The position numbers and the translations under genes were made by a program. Shown here one piece after another: positions 41,721 to 51,139 of a stretch of 64,000 bases of DNA. Origin of the DNA: an uncultured Allomuricauda sp. (GTDB lineage Bacteria > Bacteroidota > Bacteroidia > Flavobacteriales > Flavobacteriaceae); contig NZ_CANLYK010000001.1 of assembly GCF_947495325.1 (NCBI RefSeq), positions 310,001 to 374,000 of the forward strand, written 5' to 3'. The notes beneath the pieces are model-generated. The model made no database searches and was not told the origin of the DNA. It saw nothing but the letters and a program-made list of their open reading frames with translations. Numbering within the stretch: the stretch's first letter is position 1; each line of letters begins with the position of its first letter.

Positions 41721-43697
41721 TTAATTCTTTGGAATTAAGATTGTCACCTTTGTTCCAGTTTTGGTACCATCTACTATATTTTCTACAGTAATTAAATTTT
41801 TATCTGTGAACTTTTGCATTGCCTCAATTCTTTTGGCAGTAATGGACATTCCCCTTGAGAGTCCCTTATATTTATGATCTGCAGCGGGTTTGGACCCAAG
41901 CCCAATACCGTTGTCTTCAACAATGCACTCAATAAATTGCATTTTATCAGTAAAACTGACGGAAAGTTTTTTTGGACCTTTTTTGGGCATGAGACCATGT
42001 AATATTGCATTTTCAAGATAGGGCTGGACCAGCAGCATGGGTACCTCTTGTTCCATTATGTCAATAGAATCGTCCACATTAATGGAGTACGTAAATGAAT
42101 TGTCAAATCTAAGGGATTCTAATTCAAGATAAATTTTGAGCAATTCAATTTCTTCAGAAAGAACCAAGTTAATATTAACTGAACTTTCAAGGACTTGTCG
42201 TAGCAACTTGGAAAATTTTGAAAGGTACCTCAAAGCTCTTACTCTGTCACCAGAATTGATTAGATGTTGAATAGAGTTTAAGGAATTGAACATGAAATGA
42301 GGATTTATTTGCGCCCGTAGCATACGTTTTTCGAGCTCCAGATTCATATCCTCAATGACCTCCTTTTGTTGGGAGATGAGCTGGTTTTTGTTCTGTAACA
42401 GGACATTGGCTCTTTTCTTGGCCCTAAACCTGAAATAGAGTAGCCCTGCAGAGAACAACATCAGGAATATGATGATGGAAAGATAGAAAATCCTTTTGCT
42501 ATTGAGTGCCACCCGGGTATTGAGCAACTCGAGTTGAAGTTTGTTCTCCTTGATCTCCCGGTCCTTTAGGTAGACATCGTGTTGTACTTGTAAATTTTGA
42601 ATTTCCCTGACTTTTGCCTCATTAAGCAGGCTATCCTTGTAAGCCATCATTTGATCAAGGTGCTCTATAGCATTGGGAAGTTGACCCATTTCCTCATGGA
42701 TTCTACTGGCTAGCTCATGCGCATTCTTTTTCTGTGCGTAGGCCCCAACCATAGTTTTTAAAGACTTTAGGTTTTTATTTGAATATTCAATAGCCCTACC
42801 ATATTTTTTTTGACGGAACCACATGTCAGCAAGATTTTGGTAAGCCACCAAAACCTCTTGTTTTAAAGATAGTTTTTTGGCAAGCTTTAAAGATTCCATG
42901 AGATAATCCTCAGCTAGTTTCCATCGACCTAAATTGAGATAGCAGGTTCCAATTTCACCATAGGAATTGGATAAGTTTATTTCATCATTTTGGGCTTTAT
43001 CGTAAGTGGCGCCTTTTAAAAATTTATTAAGGGCAGCTTCATAGTTCCCATTTTCTAAGTCGATTACTCCAAGGTTGACCAAAACAGTCTTTTCTTTATT
43101 GGCCCTATCAGGCTCGGGCACTACTTCTAGGGCCTTTTCATAACTTTCTATTGCTTTTTCTTGTTGACCCATTAAATCATACAAAATTCCCAAATTTATA
43201 TAGGTGTCGGATTTATCAGTATCCAGTTGAAGCGAATCTGCAAGTTTTAAGTCCTTAAGATAATAGTCTTGACTTGTTGAATAATCTCCAATGCGCTTAT
43301 AAACAATGCCTAAAGCTCCATAGTTTAAACTGATGTCTTCAAATTCTTTATTGACCGTGGCTAATGTGAGTGATTGTCTTAAATGGTACAGGGATTCTGG
43401 ATAGTTGCCCGCCATCCCATAGGTTATCCCAATGGAATAAAGCGCCTTGATCTCTCCACGCATGAATCCAATTTGCTTGGCTTTTTCAATACTTTGTTGA
43501 TATAGCTTTAAAGCGTCTTCTGTGCTTTGGGGCCGGGTGTAATTTCCTTGCCATCGTATCAAGTTGACCATGGTGGTGTCATCGGCAGTTTTCATTAGAG
43601 CCTTCAGACTATCCAATTTTTGTGTTTGTGCAGAACAAAAACCGGTAACCAAAAAAAGGGGTAAAAAGGTTTTAAATATGGAAGTAGGAACCCTCAT
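41721..43697 (-). CDS. TPR-containing LytS-type sensor histidine kinase
   Basis: This 658-residue membrane kinase has a signal peptide, an external array of about seven TPR repeats (~35-390), one TM helix (403-422) and a coiled-coil linker. The His_kinase/HATPase pair of the LytS/YehU type has phospho-His467 in LRAQINPHFMFNSLN and the ATP-binding EDNGIGLG near residue 600. No LytTR response regulator lies beside it, so it is an orphan in this window. The sensed signal is unknown; the repeats suggest protein partner binding. Confidence 0.93.
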   Translation of the reverse strand: MRVPTSIFKTFLPLFLVTGFCSAQTQKLDSLKALMKTADDTTMVNLIRWQGNYTRPQSTEDALKLYQQSIEKAKQIGFMRGEIKALYSIGITYGMAGNYPESLYHLRQSLTLATVNKEFEDISLNYGALGIVYKRIGDYSTSQDYYLKDLKLADSLQLDTDKSDTYINLGILYDLMGQQEKAIESYEKALEVVPEPDRANKEKTVLVNLGVIDLENGNYEAALNKFLKGATYDKAQNDEINLSNSYGEIGTCYLNLGRWKLAEDYLMESLKLAKKLSLKQEVLVAYQNLADMWFRQKKYGRAIEYSNKNLKSLKTMVGAYAQKKNAHELASRIHEEMGQLPNAIEHLDQMMAYKDSLLNEAKVREIQNLQVQHDVYLKDREIKENKLQLELLNTRVALNSKRIFYLSIIIFLMLFSAGLLYFRFRAKKRANVLLQNKNQLISQQKEVIEDMNLELEKRMLRAQINPHFMFNSLNSIQHLINSGDRVRALRYLSKFSKLLRQVLESSVNINLVLSEEIELLKIYLELESLRFDNSFTYSINVDDSIDIMEQEVPMLLVQPYLENAILHGLMPKKGPKKLSVSFTDKMQFIECIVEDNGIGLGSKPAADHKYKGLSRGMSITAKRIEAMQKFTDKNLITVENIVDGTKTGTKVTILIPKN

Positions 43698-43851
43698 AAA
43701 CGTGAAATCACTGATTTGGTCGTTTAAACTTAGATGAAATCCTTACTAAAACTAGGGTTTTTATACAGAAATACTACTTAATGTCGTGCTTTTAACAGTA
43801 ATGGCAAACATTGTTATGATTTCTAAAAGCAAATCAAAAATGGAAATAGGG

Positions 43852-44856
43852 TTAACCTTTTTGTTCTAAACTACCACTTGGATACAGAGCAAAGCGCCCT
43901 TTTTCTTTATCATGTACATTATCAGGGTAGGGCCAAGGCCAACCTCCAAACTGGGTCAAACGGTATTCTTTCATGGCCTGTTGTATTTCCTCATCTGTAT
44001 TCATGACAAACGGACCATATTTGGCTACAGGTTCCTCAATGGGTTTTCCTTGCAATACAAGAAAATGGGCCTTCTTAGCACCTACTTTTATGAGAACCTC
44101 TTGTGAAGCATCCAAAGTAATTCCAAAATTGGGGTTTACTTTTTGGTCACCAATATGTATTTCAGAACCTTCGTAAAAATAAAGCGTTCTGGTAACGGAT
44201 GTATTTGCCTTGGGCAAGGTATATTCTGTATCGGCATCCACATGAATGTTCCAAATAGCCACATCATGTTCCGCTTTCGCTGCCCAAGAATCTGGCGCAG
44301 GATTACTGGCTTGATTGCCTTTGTAATTGCCTGCTACAATCTTAATTTGTGCATTTTCCTCTTCAATGACGGGAATATCCTCGTGCCACAACATTTTAAA
44401 ATGGGGCTCTACAAATTTATCTGCTTTTGGAAGATTCAACCAAATCTGAAAAAGTTCAAGAGGATTTTCCTTATCTGTGTTCAATAAGGGAAACATTTCG
44501 GAATGTTGAACACCTCTTCCTGCGGTCATCCATTGCACATCACCTTGACCAAATCTACCTGCTGCTCCCAAAGAATCTGAATGGTCACAATAGCCTTTGT
44601 TTACAATAGTTATGGTCTCAAATCCGCGATGGGGATGGTAGGGAAACCCTGGAATGGTCTGTCCATGATACATGCGCCAACCATCTTTTAGTGTAAAGTC
44701 GTTCCCAATATTCCTGCCTTCCAACAGTTTAGGGTCAGGCCCCATTGTTTCATTCCCCTTCGGATAATGGTCTAAATGGTATACGCAAAAAAGAAATGGA
44801 TCTTGCGTCTGCCATGGAAAGCCTAGCGGGAATATTTGAAGAATTGCATCTGACAT
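43852..44856 (-). CDS. Pirin family protein
   Basis: This 334-residue bicupin has the pirin metal site: FPYHPHRGFETITIV (His74, His76) and GRGVQHSEM (His118, Glu120). Bacterial pirins can have quercetinase or regulatory roles. It has no signal peptide. It is the third gene of an operon with a secreted M20 hydrolase and a VOC-domain protein, 2 bp after the latter, though it is itself cytoplasmic. Confidence 0.93.
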   Translation of the reverse strand: MSDAILQIFPLGFPWQTQDPFLFCVYHLDHYPKGNETMGPDPKLLEGRNIGNDFTLKDGWRMYHGQTIPGFPYHPHRGFETITIVNKGYCDHSDSLGAAGRFGQGDVQWMTAGRGVQHSEMFPLLNTDKENPLELFQIWLNLPKADKFVEPHFKMLWHEDIPVIEEENAQIKIVAGNYKGNQASNPAPDSWAAKAEHDVAIWNIHVDADTEYTLPKANTSVTRTLYFYEGSEIHIGDQKVNPNFGITLDASQEVLIKVGAKKAHFLVLQGKPIEEPVAKYGPFVMNTDEEIQQAMKEYRLTQFGGWPWPYPDNVHDKEKGRFALYPSGSLEQKG

Positions 44857-44858
44857 AC

Positions 44859-45743
44859 TCAGTGTTTTGCGTCGTTTATCTCTATCCAGTAACCGTCGGG
44901 GTCTTGAATGTATATTTGTTTTACCCCATCGGCTCTATTTGTAATGGAACCCTTGGTGCCGGGCCAATCATAAAAATCAATGTCCTTGGAAATCAGGCGT
45001 TCAATAATTTTTTCTAAATTATTTACCGCCAAACACAGATGCATGCTTTTATTCTTTTCGAACTCAGCTACATTTTTTTTAATCAGATGTAATTGTGAAT
45101 TCCCAAACATTTTAAACCATCTATATCCAGGCTTTCCCTCTGGATGGGGAATTTCTTCAAAACCAAAAACATCTTTATAAAAATCACCGGTTTCCATCAG
45201 GTGGGTTACTACAATAGCTTGATGGTCAAAACTATAAGACACTCCCATGGTTTTAGGAGAAGTAAACTGGGTAGTTAAATACTGTTGCTTCCACTTACCA
45301 TCTTCATAGGCACCAACAGTAAAATTATAGGTATTTGAATCTACATACTCCCAATAATCCGTTACTACCGACTCTCCGTATGAATACGTGTATATGATAT
45401 CCTTGCCTTTGTTTTTAACTGTACCTTCGGTAAGGCCCCCAAAAACATCAAATTCCCAAAACTTTATGGAATTGGTTTCCATATCAAATTTTCGAATCCC
45501 ATGATTTCTTGTACCATATGCCGTCTGTTCTTTATTGGTATATCCTTTGGCGTTAGTAAGCACCAAAGCACTGTCCAAATCATATTGAAATTCAATTTCC
45601 TGTTTAAATTTAGAACCATCACCCCAATTACCTTCTGCAATCCATGTTCTTCCGATAAGATTATCAAAAATGGCCAACTTGTTCTGCTGGGCATCTACTT
45701 GGGCAACTAATGGTAAAATCCATAATAGGATGTATTTTTTCAT
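44859..45743 (-). CDS. Secreted two-domain protein with C-terminal VOC domain
   Basis: This 294-residue protein begins with a signal peptide (KKYILLWILPLVAQVDAQ). Residues ~20-160 form a beta-rich domain similar to lipocalin-like or DUF1579-type proteins. Residues ~170-292 form a VOC (glyoxalase/dioxygenase fold) domain with possible metal residues His173, His217 and a Glu in WIEIND. The fusion is unusual for VOC proteins, which are usually cytoplasmic single domains. It lies between the M20 hydrolase (17 bp) and pirin (2 bp). Confidence 0.8.
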   Translation of the reverse strand: MKKYILLWILPLVAQVDAQQNKLAIFDNLIGRTWIAEGNWGDGSKFKQEIEFQYDLDSALVLTNAKGYTNKEQTAYGTRNHGIRKFDMETNSIKFWEFDVFGGLTEGTVKNKGKDIIYTYSYGESVVTDYWEYVDSNTYNFTVGAYEDGKWKQQYLTTQFTSPKTMGVSYSFDHQAIVVTHLMETGDFYKDVFGFEEIPHPEGKPGYRWFKMFGNSQLHLIKKNVAEFEKNKSMHLCLAVNNLEKIIERLISKDIDFYDWPGTKGSITNRADGVKQIYIQDPDGYWIEINDAKH

Positions 45744-45760
45744 TTTAATGTAATTGTTTT

Positions 45761-47188
45761 TTAATTGTTTCCGATGGGTGGGGGACCATCAATCATGGCT
45801 TTATATTTCTCGTCGCCTTTTCTAGTGTTATACTCTTCTTTGACTTTTTCTACCAGTTTTGGATTTTCAAATAAATCTGCCATGGTCATTGCCATCGCTT
45901 TGGAGGCATAGACCATTCCCTTATGTCCAATACTCATTCCTCCACAGGCAACCACCGCCCAGGAGTGCCATGGTGTATCTTTGGGTGCTACTGTTACCCT
46001 GAGGTTAATGTTTGGGACATTCCAACTTACATCACCTACATCGGTAGAACCACCACCAGGATTCTTTTCCGTTTCCCTAAGCGGATTTATTTCACTGTCC
46101 ATTCCTAATTCTGGTTTTCCAGTGGCATTTTGAATTGCTTTTCCAAAGTCAATTTCTTCATTTGTATATGGGATAGGGCCCAAAAGCTCCAAATTCTTCT
46201 GCATGATTTCTCCTCCAGAACGGTTTACTAAGGTTTCATAGATTCCGGAGACCAAAGAAATTTTATAATCAACATTAGCCATGATAGCGGCCCCTTCTGC
46301 CATTTTTTTTACCTGTTCATACGTAGGGAGCATAATAGTACGCTTTGGATCACGCACCCGAACCCAAATTTTGGAGTAATCCGGAACTACATTTACAACT
46401 TGACCTCCATCTTGGATGTGGTAATGAATCCGTGAGGTTGGTTTAATATGTTCCCTATAGTAATTGATTCCGGTTGTGTATAGTTCCAATGCATCGGAAG
46501 CACTACGCCCGTTCCATGGATCTGCGGAAGCGTGGGCCGCTTGTCCATAAAATTCCACAATAAAATCAATTAAAGAAAGGCCGCTCTGTACATCAGCCTC
46601 AATATTGGCCCCGGGATGCCAGCTAATATTTACGTCCACGTCATCCCAAAGACCAGCTTCTACCATCCAAACTTTGGCAAAAAACTTTTCCTCGGCTGGT
46701 GTTCCCAAAAACTTTATGGTTCCTTTTAGTTTGCCCGCCTCAATTTGCTCTTTAATGGCAATAGCAGCACCCAAACTGGCTGCACCAAACATGTTATGAC
46801 CACAACCATGACCTGGAGCTCCATTTACCAAAGGGTTTTTGGTGGGCTCTGTTTTTTGGGATAGTCCAGGTAGTGCATCAAATTCCCCTAATATGCTGAT
46901 CACAGGTTTACCAGAGCCATATGTTGCCGTAAAAGCGGTTGGGATATCTGCAACACCTCTGGTAACTTTTAGTCCGTTTTCCTCAGCGTAGCTTGCTAAA
47001 ACCTCAGCAGATTTAGATTCGTTAAAAGCAGTTTCGGCCAATGCCCAAATAGAATCGCTTATTTGAATAAGACTTTCTTTATGTTTTTCGACGGAGGCAA
47101 TAATTGCTTTTTTGTTTGAAGTAAGTTTTTGTCCTGTAAGATGTACTGAAACCGTACAGAGCAGTACTAAGGTGATGAGTTGTTTCAT
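45761..47188 (-). CDS. Secreted M20 family amidohydrolase (AbgB-like)
   Basis: This 475-residue exported enzyme has signal peptide KQLITLVLLCTVSVHLTGQ. The M20 di-metal site starts with GEFDALPG (101-108) and GAPGHGCGHNMFG (His127, Cys129, His131), and the lid domain includes GQAAHASADPWNG. It resembles p-aminobenzoyl-glutamate hydrolase subunit B and other N-acyl aminoacid hydrolases. The substrate is a periplasmic amide not known from sequence. It heads a three-gene operon with a VOC protein and pirin. Confidence 0.9.
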   Translation of the reverse strand: MKQLITLVLLCTVSVHLTGQKLTSNKKAIIASVEKHKESLIQISDSIWALAETAFNESKSAEVLASYAEENGLKVTRGVADIPTAFTATYGSGKPVISILGEFDALPGLSQKTEPTKNPLVNGAPGHGCGHNMFGAASLGAAIAIKEQIEAGKLKGTIKFLGTPAEEKFFAKVWMVEAGLWDDVDVNISWHPGANIEADVQSGLSLIDFIVEFYGQAAHASADPWNGRSASDALELYTTGINYYREHIKPTSRIHYHIQDGGQVVNVVPDYSKIWVRVRDPKRTIMLPTYEQVKKMAEGAAIMANVDYKISLVSGIYETLVNRSGGEIMQKNLELLGPIPYTNEEIDFGKAIQNATGKPELGMDSEINPLRETEKNPGGGSTDVGDVSWNVPNINLRVTVAPKDTPWHSWAVVACGGMSIGHKGMVYASKAMAMTMADLFENPKLVEKVKEEYNTRKGDEKYKAMIDGPPPIGNN

Positions 47189-47295
47189 TTTGGTATGTTT
47201 GAGTTAGTTAAGACTTTCCGACAAAGCGCTTTTGAGTCAATTTATAGTAACTGAACCAAAAAATAAAATCGAATCTTAAAAATACTGAAAAAGGA

Positions 47296-48606
47296 TTAAC
47301 CTACGGCTTCTTTGTAGACTTTTAAGCAACGTTCGCGAGCCATTTTATGATCTACCATTTTGGGTGGATAGGTAAGTTCTTGAAGTTCAGGTACCCATTT
47401 GCTGATATATTCCCTTTGATTGTCAAATTTATCCACTTGTGTCATGGGATTGAAGATTCTGAAATAGGGTGCAGCATCTACACCACTACCTGCAGCCCAT
47501 TGCCAATTGCCAACATTACTGGACAAATCAAAATCCAATAATTTTTCAGCAAAATAAGCTTCTCCCCAGCGCCAATCTATCAATAAGTGTTTGCAAAGAA
47601 AGCTAGCCACCAACATTCTAACACGATTGTGCATATAGCCTGTATGATTTAGTTCTCGCATTCCGGCATCAACAAGCGCATATCCAGTTTGTCCGTTTTT
47701 CCAAAGTTCAAATTCACTTGGATTATTTCGCCAAACAATACGATCATATTTGGGTTTGAAAGCTTGGTTAACAGTGTTCGGAAAATGCCAAAGAATTTGC
47801 ATGAAAAATTCCCGCCAAATCAATTCGTTCCAAAAGATTTCATTTTCTTCAGAGATGGCTTTCGCAATCATTTTTCGGATGGAAACTGTACCAAACCTTA
47901 GATGGGGCCCTAACCTTGATGTTCCTCCTTCAATAGCAGGAAAATTTCGTGTATCCTCATAGTTTTGAATTAATTTGGGGGTAACATTATAATCCGAAAC
48001 ATGAATTTTTGACGATTCAAAACCTATGTCATCAAGCCTTAAATTGGGAAGGTTTACGTTCTTAAACAGATTGGTAAAGTTGGAATAGGTATCGTAATTG
48101 ACCAGATGGATTGATGGGTTGAATTTTTCTTTCCATCGTTTTTTGTATGGTGTGTAAACCACGTAAGGGTTTCCATCATCTTTTACGATTTCATTTTCTT
48201 CAAAAACAATCTGATCTTTATAGGTTTTAAAATCAATTTGGTTCGATTTTAAAAAAGTCTTTACTTCCGCATCACGTTTTTGGGCATAGGGTTCGTAATC
48301 ATGGTTGGTATAGACAGTATCTACATGGAATTTGGTTGACAGTTGCTTTAGAATTTCGACGGGACTGCCAAAATATATTGCCAAACTACTTTGAAACTGA
48401 TTTTGAAGTTCACTCCTTAATTTTTGAAGTTGTCCATGAATAAATGAGACACGAGCATCATCCTTTGGAAGTTTCTCCAGAATTTCCACATCAAAAATAA
48501 AAATGGGGACTACAGGAAACTTGTTTTGAAGGGCATGATATAAACCTACGTTATCGTCTAGGCGTAAGTCACGTCGAAACCAAAAAATTGATACCGTTTC
48601 CTTCAT
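47296..48606 (-). CDS. phr: Deoxyribodipyrimidine photolyase (class I type)
   Basis: This 436-residue flavoenzyme repairs cyclobutane pyrimidine dimers with blue light. The antenna domain is 1-~165 (VSIFWFRRDLRLDDN). The FAD domain carries WNELIWREFFMQI, DAGMRELNHTGYMHNRVRM and WRWGEAYFAEKLLDFDLSSN, and the Trp chain toward FAD appears present. It is the third gene of an operon after an SRPBCC protein and an SDR, and its start overlaps the SDR stop by one base. Confidence 0.96.
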   Translation of the reverse strand: MKETVSIFWFRRDLRLDDNVGLYHALQNKFPVVPIFIFDVEILEKLPKDDARVSFIHGQLQKLRSELQNQFQSSLAIYFGSPVEILKQLSTKFHVDTVYTNHDYEPYAQKRDAEVKTFLKSNQIDFKTYKDQIVFEENEIVKDDGNPYVVYTPYKKRWKEKFNPSIHLVNYDTYSNFTNLFKNVNLPNLRLDDIGFESSKIHVSDYNVTPKLIQNYEDTRNFPAIEGGTSRLGPHLRFGTVSIRKMIAKAISEENEIFWNELIWREFFMQILWHFPNTVNQAFKPKYDRIVWRNNPSEFELWKNGQTGYALVDAGMRELNHTGYMHNRVRMLVASFLCKHLLIDWRWGEAYFAEKLLDFDLSSNVGNWQWAAGSGVDAAPYFRIFNPMTQVDKFDNQREYISKWVPELQELTYPPKMVDHKMARERCLKVYKEAVG

Positions 48607-49298
48607 TAATTTATATTCAATGTAGAGATGCCTCCATCAACACCCAAAATTTGCCCGGTCATCCAACCACTTTTGTCACTCAACAAAAACACGGCTAGAT
48701 TGGCAATGTCCAATGTCTGCCCGTATCTTTTTAATGGGTGCCTTTCAGACATGAGTTCTTTTTTCCTATCATTGTTTAGAAGACGTTTTGCTAAAGCGGT
48801 ATCCACTAAGGAAGGGGCAATGGTATTTACCCGAATATTTGGTGCATATTCAGCTGCCAATGACTTTGTAAACCCTTCAATGGCTCCCTTAGCGGCTGCA
48901 ACACTAGTGTGAAAGGGCATTCCCATGCTTACTGCAACTGTGCTGAAAAACACCATACTTGAACCAGTAGCCATTCGTGGGAGGATTGTTTTTACCACAT
49001 TGACCAGTGCGAAAAAATTTAGTTCCATATCCTCTTTAAAAGTATCTATGGAAAGCATTTTAAATGGTTTTAAGTTTATGCTACCGGGGCAGTATGCGAA
49101 CCCGTGAATTTCATTTGGAAGCTGCGCTTCATCAAGCGTATCCGTTGTGGCATCAAAAGAAATATAATTTACATCCAGATTTCCCAACTGCTCATTGGTC
49201 CTGGAAGCTACGTACACTGTATGTTCATCCAATAAATCCTTTGCAATTTCAAAACCTATTCCATGGGAACCACCAATTAGTAATATATTTTTCCTCAT
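48606..49298 (-). CDS. SDR-fold protein lacking the catalytic tyrosine
   Basis: This 230-residue Rossmann protein has cofactor motif GGSHGIG (9-15) and the Ser of the active site in FFSTVA (Ser119). The usual YxxxK is VAAAK: Val133 replaces Tyr, while Lys137 is kept. The C-terminus has the SDR pattern GWMTGQILGVDGG. It is therefore likely not a normal dehydrogenase, or uses another acid. It sits between an SRPBCC gene (2 bp) and phr (1-bp overlap), so it should be light- or stress-linked. Confidence 0.9.
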   Translation of the reverse strand: MRKNILLIGGSHGIGFEIAKDLLDEHTVYVASRTNEQLGNLDVNYISFDATTDTLDEAQLPNEIHGFAYCPGSINLKPFKMLSIDTFKEDMELNFFALVNVVKTILPRMATGSSMVFFSTVAVSMGMPFHTSVAAAKGAIEGFTKSLAAEYAPNIRVNTIAPSLVDTALAKRLLNNDRKKELMSERHPLKRYGQTLDIANLAVFLLSDKSGWMTGQILGVDGGISTLNIN

Positions 49299-49300
49299 TT

Positions 49301-49798
49301 TTAAATGGATTTTAATTCCAGAACATTGGGTACATCGTCAATTTTCCCAAAAAGCTCCACTAGTTTTTCTTCGCGATATTTAAAAATTTGTCGCAGTTGT
49401 TTTTTCACTATAATTGGATATGCAATTTGGCCTAGAATTCCAAATGGAAGCTTTAAATCAATAATATCTTCCATTTCGACACCTTTCTCGGTTTCCTTCA
49501 AAAAATGTTTGTGATGCCAAAGCGCATAAGGTCCAAAACGCTGCTCGTCAACAAAATATTCACCTTCTACCACATGGGTTATTTCTGTAACCCATTTAGT
49601 ACTGAAGAATGGAAAAGGTTTTACAATATACTGTATTATCTGTCCGGAGAACATAGGTCTATCCGCACCCGAAAGTATGTGAAACCCCATATGGTCTGGA
49701 GTAATGACCTTTAAGTTTTTAGGACTGGAAAGAAATTCCCAAGCCTTTTGCTTTGAAATGGGAAGCAATTGTTTGGAATAGAGTTGGTAGAGCTTCAT
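49301..49798 (-). CDS. SRPBCC (CoxG/polyketide-cyclase-like) family protein
   Basis: This 165-residue cytoplasmic helix-grip protein has SKQKAWEFLSSPKNLKVITP, WVTEITHV and DEQRFGPYALWHHKHF. It is common beside photolyase/SDR pairs in flavobacteria, where its ligand is not known. It is first in the operon, with the -7 box 11 bases before the ATG and a perfect inverted repeat just upstream. Confidence 0.88.
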   Translation of the reverse strand: MKLYQLYSKQLLPISKQKAWEFLSSPKNLKVITPDHMGFHILSGADRPMFSGQIIQYIVKPFPFFSTKWVTEITHVVEGEYFVDEQRFGPYALWHHKHFLKETEKGVEMEDIIDLKLPFGILGQIAYPIIVKKQLRQIFKYREEKLVELFGKIDDVPNVLELKSI

Positions 49799-49809
49799 TA
49801 TTTTTTTTA

Positions 49810-49858
49810 CAAATATAAATTCAATTTGTTTAATAAAAAATTATATTAGTTAAACAAA
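49810..49858 (-). promoter_or_regulatory. Promoter and operator-like inverted repeat of the photolyase operon
   Basis: On the minus strand TATATTTG (49810-49817) is an exact -7 box. Upstream of it the perfect 9-bp arms TTTGTTTAA (49825-49833) and TTAAACAAA (49850-49858) flank a 16-base spacer. No -33 TTG is present, so an activator bound at the repeat may be needed. Confidence 0.6.
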
Positions 49859-49934
49859 ATATCAGATAATCTAGTATTTCCATTCTTAATCGTTATGTTT
49901 TAGTAGAAATTAATTTATGCGATACCTTAGCGTC

Positions 49935-51050
49935 ATGAGAAGGATTTCCATAATTCCATTATATATCTTTTTGACGTTCAATGTTTTCATGTATGGACAA
50001 AAAGATTTAGTGCAATTAGGAGAATTGGACGCTAGCATTAAAGAAACATCGGGGCTTATCTATTACAACGGGAGCCTTATTACACATAATGACTCAGGAA
50101 ACACACCGCAATTGTTCGAACTCAATCCAGAGAATGGTGAAATTTTAAGGACGGTTACCATTACCAATGCCCAAAATATGGATTGGGAGGATTTGAGTCA
50201 AGATGAAAATCTTATTTACATAGGTGATTTTGGTAATAATTCGGGAAGTCGCGAAGATTTAGGCTTCTACATCATAAATAAGAATGACTATCAAAACTCC
50301 ACTACGGTTTCAGCCGAACGGATTTCATTTGCTTATCCTGACCAGTTGGATTTTACCACTACCGTTAACAGTGATTGGGACGCCGAAGCTTTTTTTGTTT
50401 TGGGGGATAACTTGATTGTATTGACAAAACAGTGGCAAGGAATGGGAACAGTTGCCTATAAAATTCCGAAAACGGCTGGTAACCATATAGCACAACGAAT
50501 GGATAGTTACCAAATTGATGGACTCATTACTGGCTCCATGTACAAAAAAACTGAAAACAAGTTAGTGCTAACGGGTTATTCAGAATTGTTGTTCCCATTT
50601 ATTGTTGAGATTGATGGTGTGTCTGACACTGCAATTTTTTCTGGCACGGTCTCCAAATCATCTTTGGATATTGGCATCGCACAGATAGAAGCAATTGCAA
50701 ATTTTGAGGACACCTATTTTATTACGTCTGAAGAATTTATAAATAGTACACCGCAAATAATCTCAACGTCACGTTTATTTTCATTTACATTAGAAAATAT
50801 AGTTCAAGCGAATGAGAAATTGGTTTTATATCAGCCAGAGGGCAATTTCTTACTTAGTTATCGATTGGATACCGAAGATGAAGTATTTGAGCAAGCAATT
50901 TTTGATGTTTCGGGGAGAAGAGTTTTCTATAATCCCATTGCAATTTTCAAAGATGGTTCAATAGATACTTCATATTTGCGACCATCCCTTTATTTTCTAT
51001 CATTTTTCTTGGATGAAGGAAAAGTTGTAAAGCCATTTATAATAAATTGA
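49935..51050 (+). CDS. Secreted hypothetical protein with T9SS-like C-terminal tail
   Basis: This 371-residue protein has signal peptide (RRISIIPLYIFLTFNVFMYG), a beta-propeller-like body (~20-290) with ITHNDSGNTPQLFELN and DWEDLSQDENLIYIGDFGNN, and a C-terminal domain. The tail (IFDVSGRRV ... LSFFLDEGKVVKPFII) follows the type A type IX secretion sorting pattern. An in-frame ATG at 49917 is an alternative start. It is probably exported across the outer membrane; its function is unknown. Confidence 0.78.
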   Translation: MRRISIIPLYIFLTFNVFMYGQKDLVQLGELDASIKETSGLIYYNGSLITHNDSGNTPQLFELNPENGEILRTVTITNAQNMDWEDLSQDENLIYIGDFGNNSGSREDLGFYIINKNDYQNSTTVSAERISFAYPDQLDFTTTVNSDWDAEAFFVLGDNLIVLTKQWQGMGTVAYKIPKTAGNHIAQRMDSYQIDGLITGSMYKKTENKLVLTGYSELLFPFIVEIDGVSDTAIFSGTVSKSSLDIGIAQIEAIANFEDTYFITSEEFINSTPQIISTSRLFSFTLENIVQANEKLVLYQPEGNFLLSYRLDTEDEVFEQAIFDVSGRRVFYNPIAIFKDGSIDTSYLRPSLYFLSFFLDEGKVVKPFIIN

Positions 51051-51082
51051 TGCTGTTTCTCTTTTAAGTGTTTCTTAACAAG

Positions 51083-51109
51083 TTGGACATCCCTTTATAT
51101 TTAGTTTTG
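51083..51109 (+). promoter_or_regulatory. Promoter of the DUF2911 gene
   Basis: TTG (51083-51085), a 16-base spacer and TAGTTTTG (51102-51109) match the Bacteroidetes promoter consensus, about 30 bases before the ATG. Confidence 0.6.
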
Positions 51110-51139
51110 CTTCACTAACAAATCTAAAACACTTTTCGA

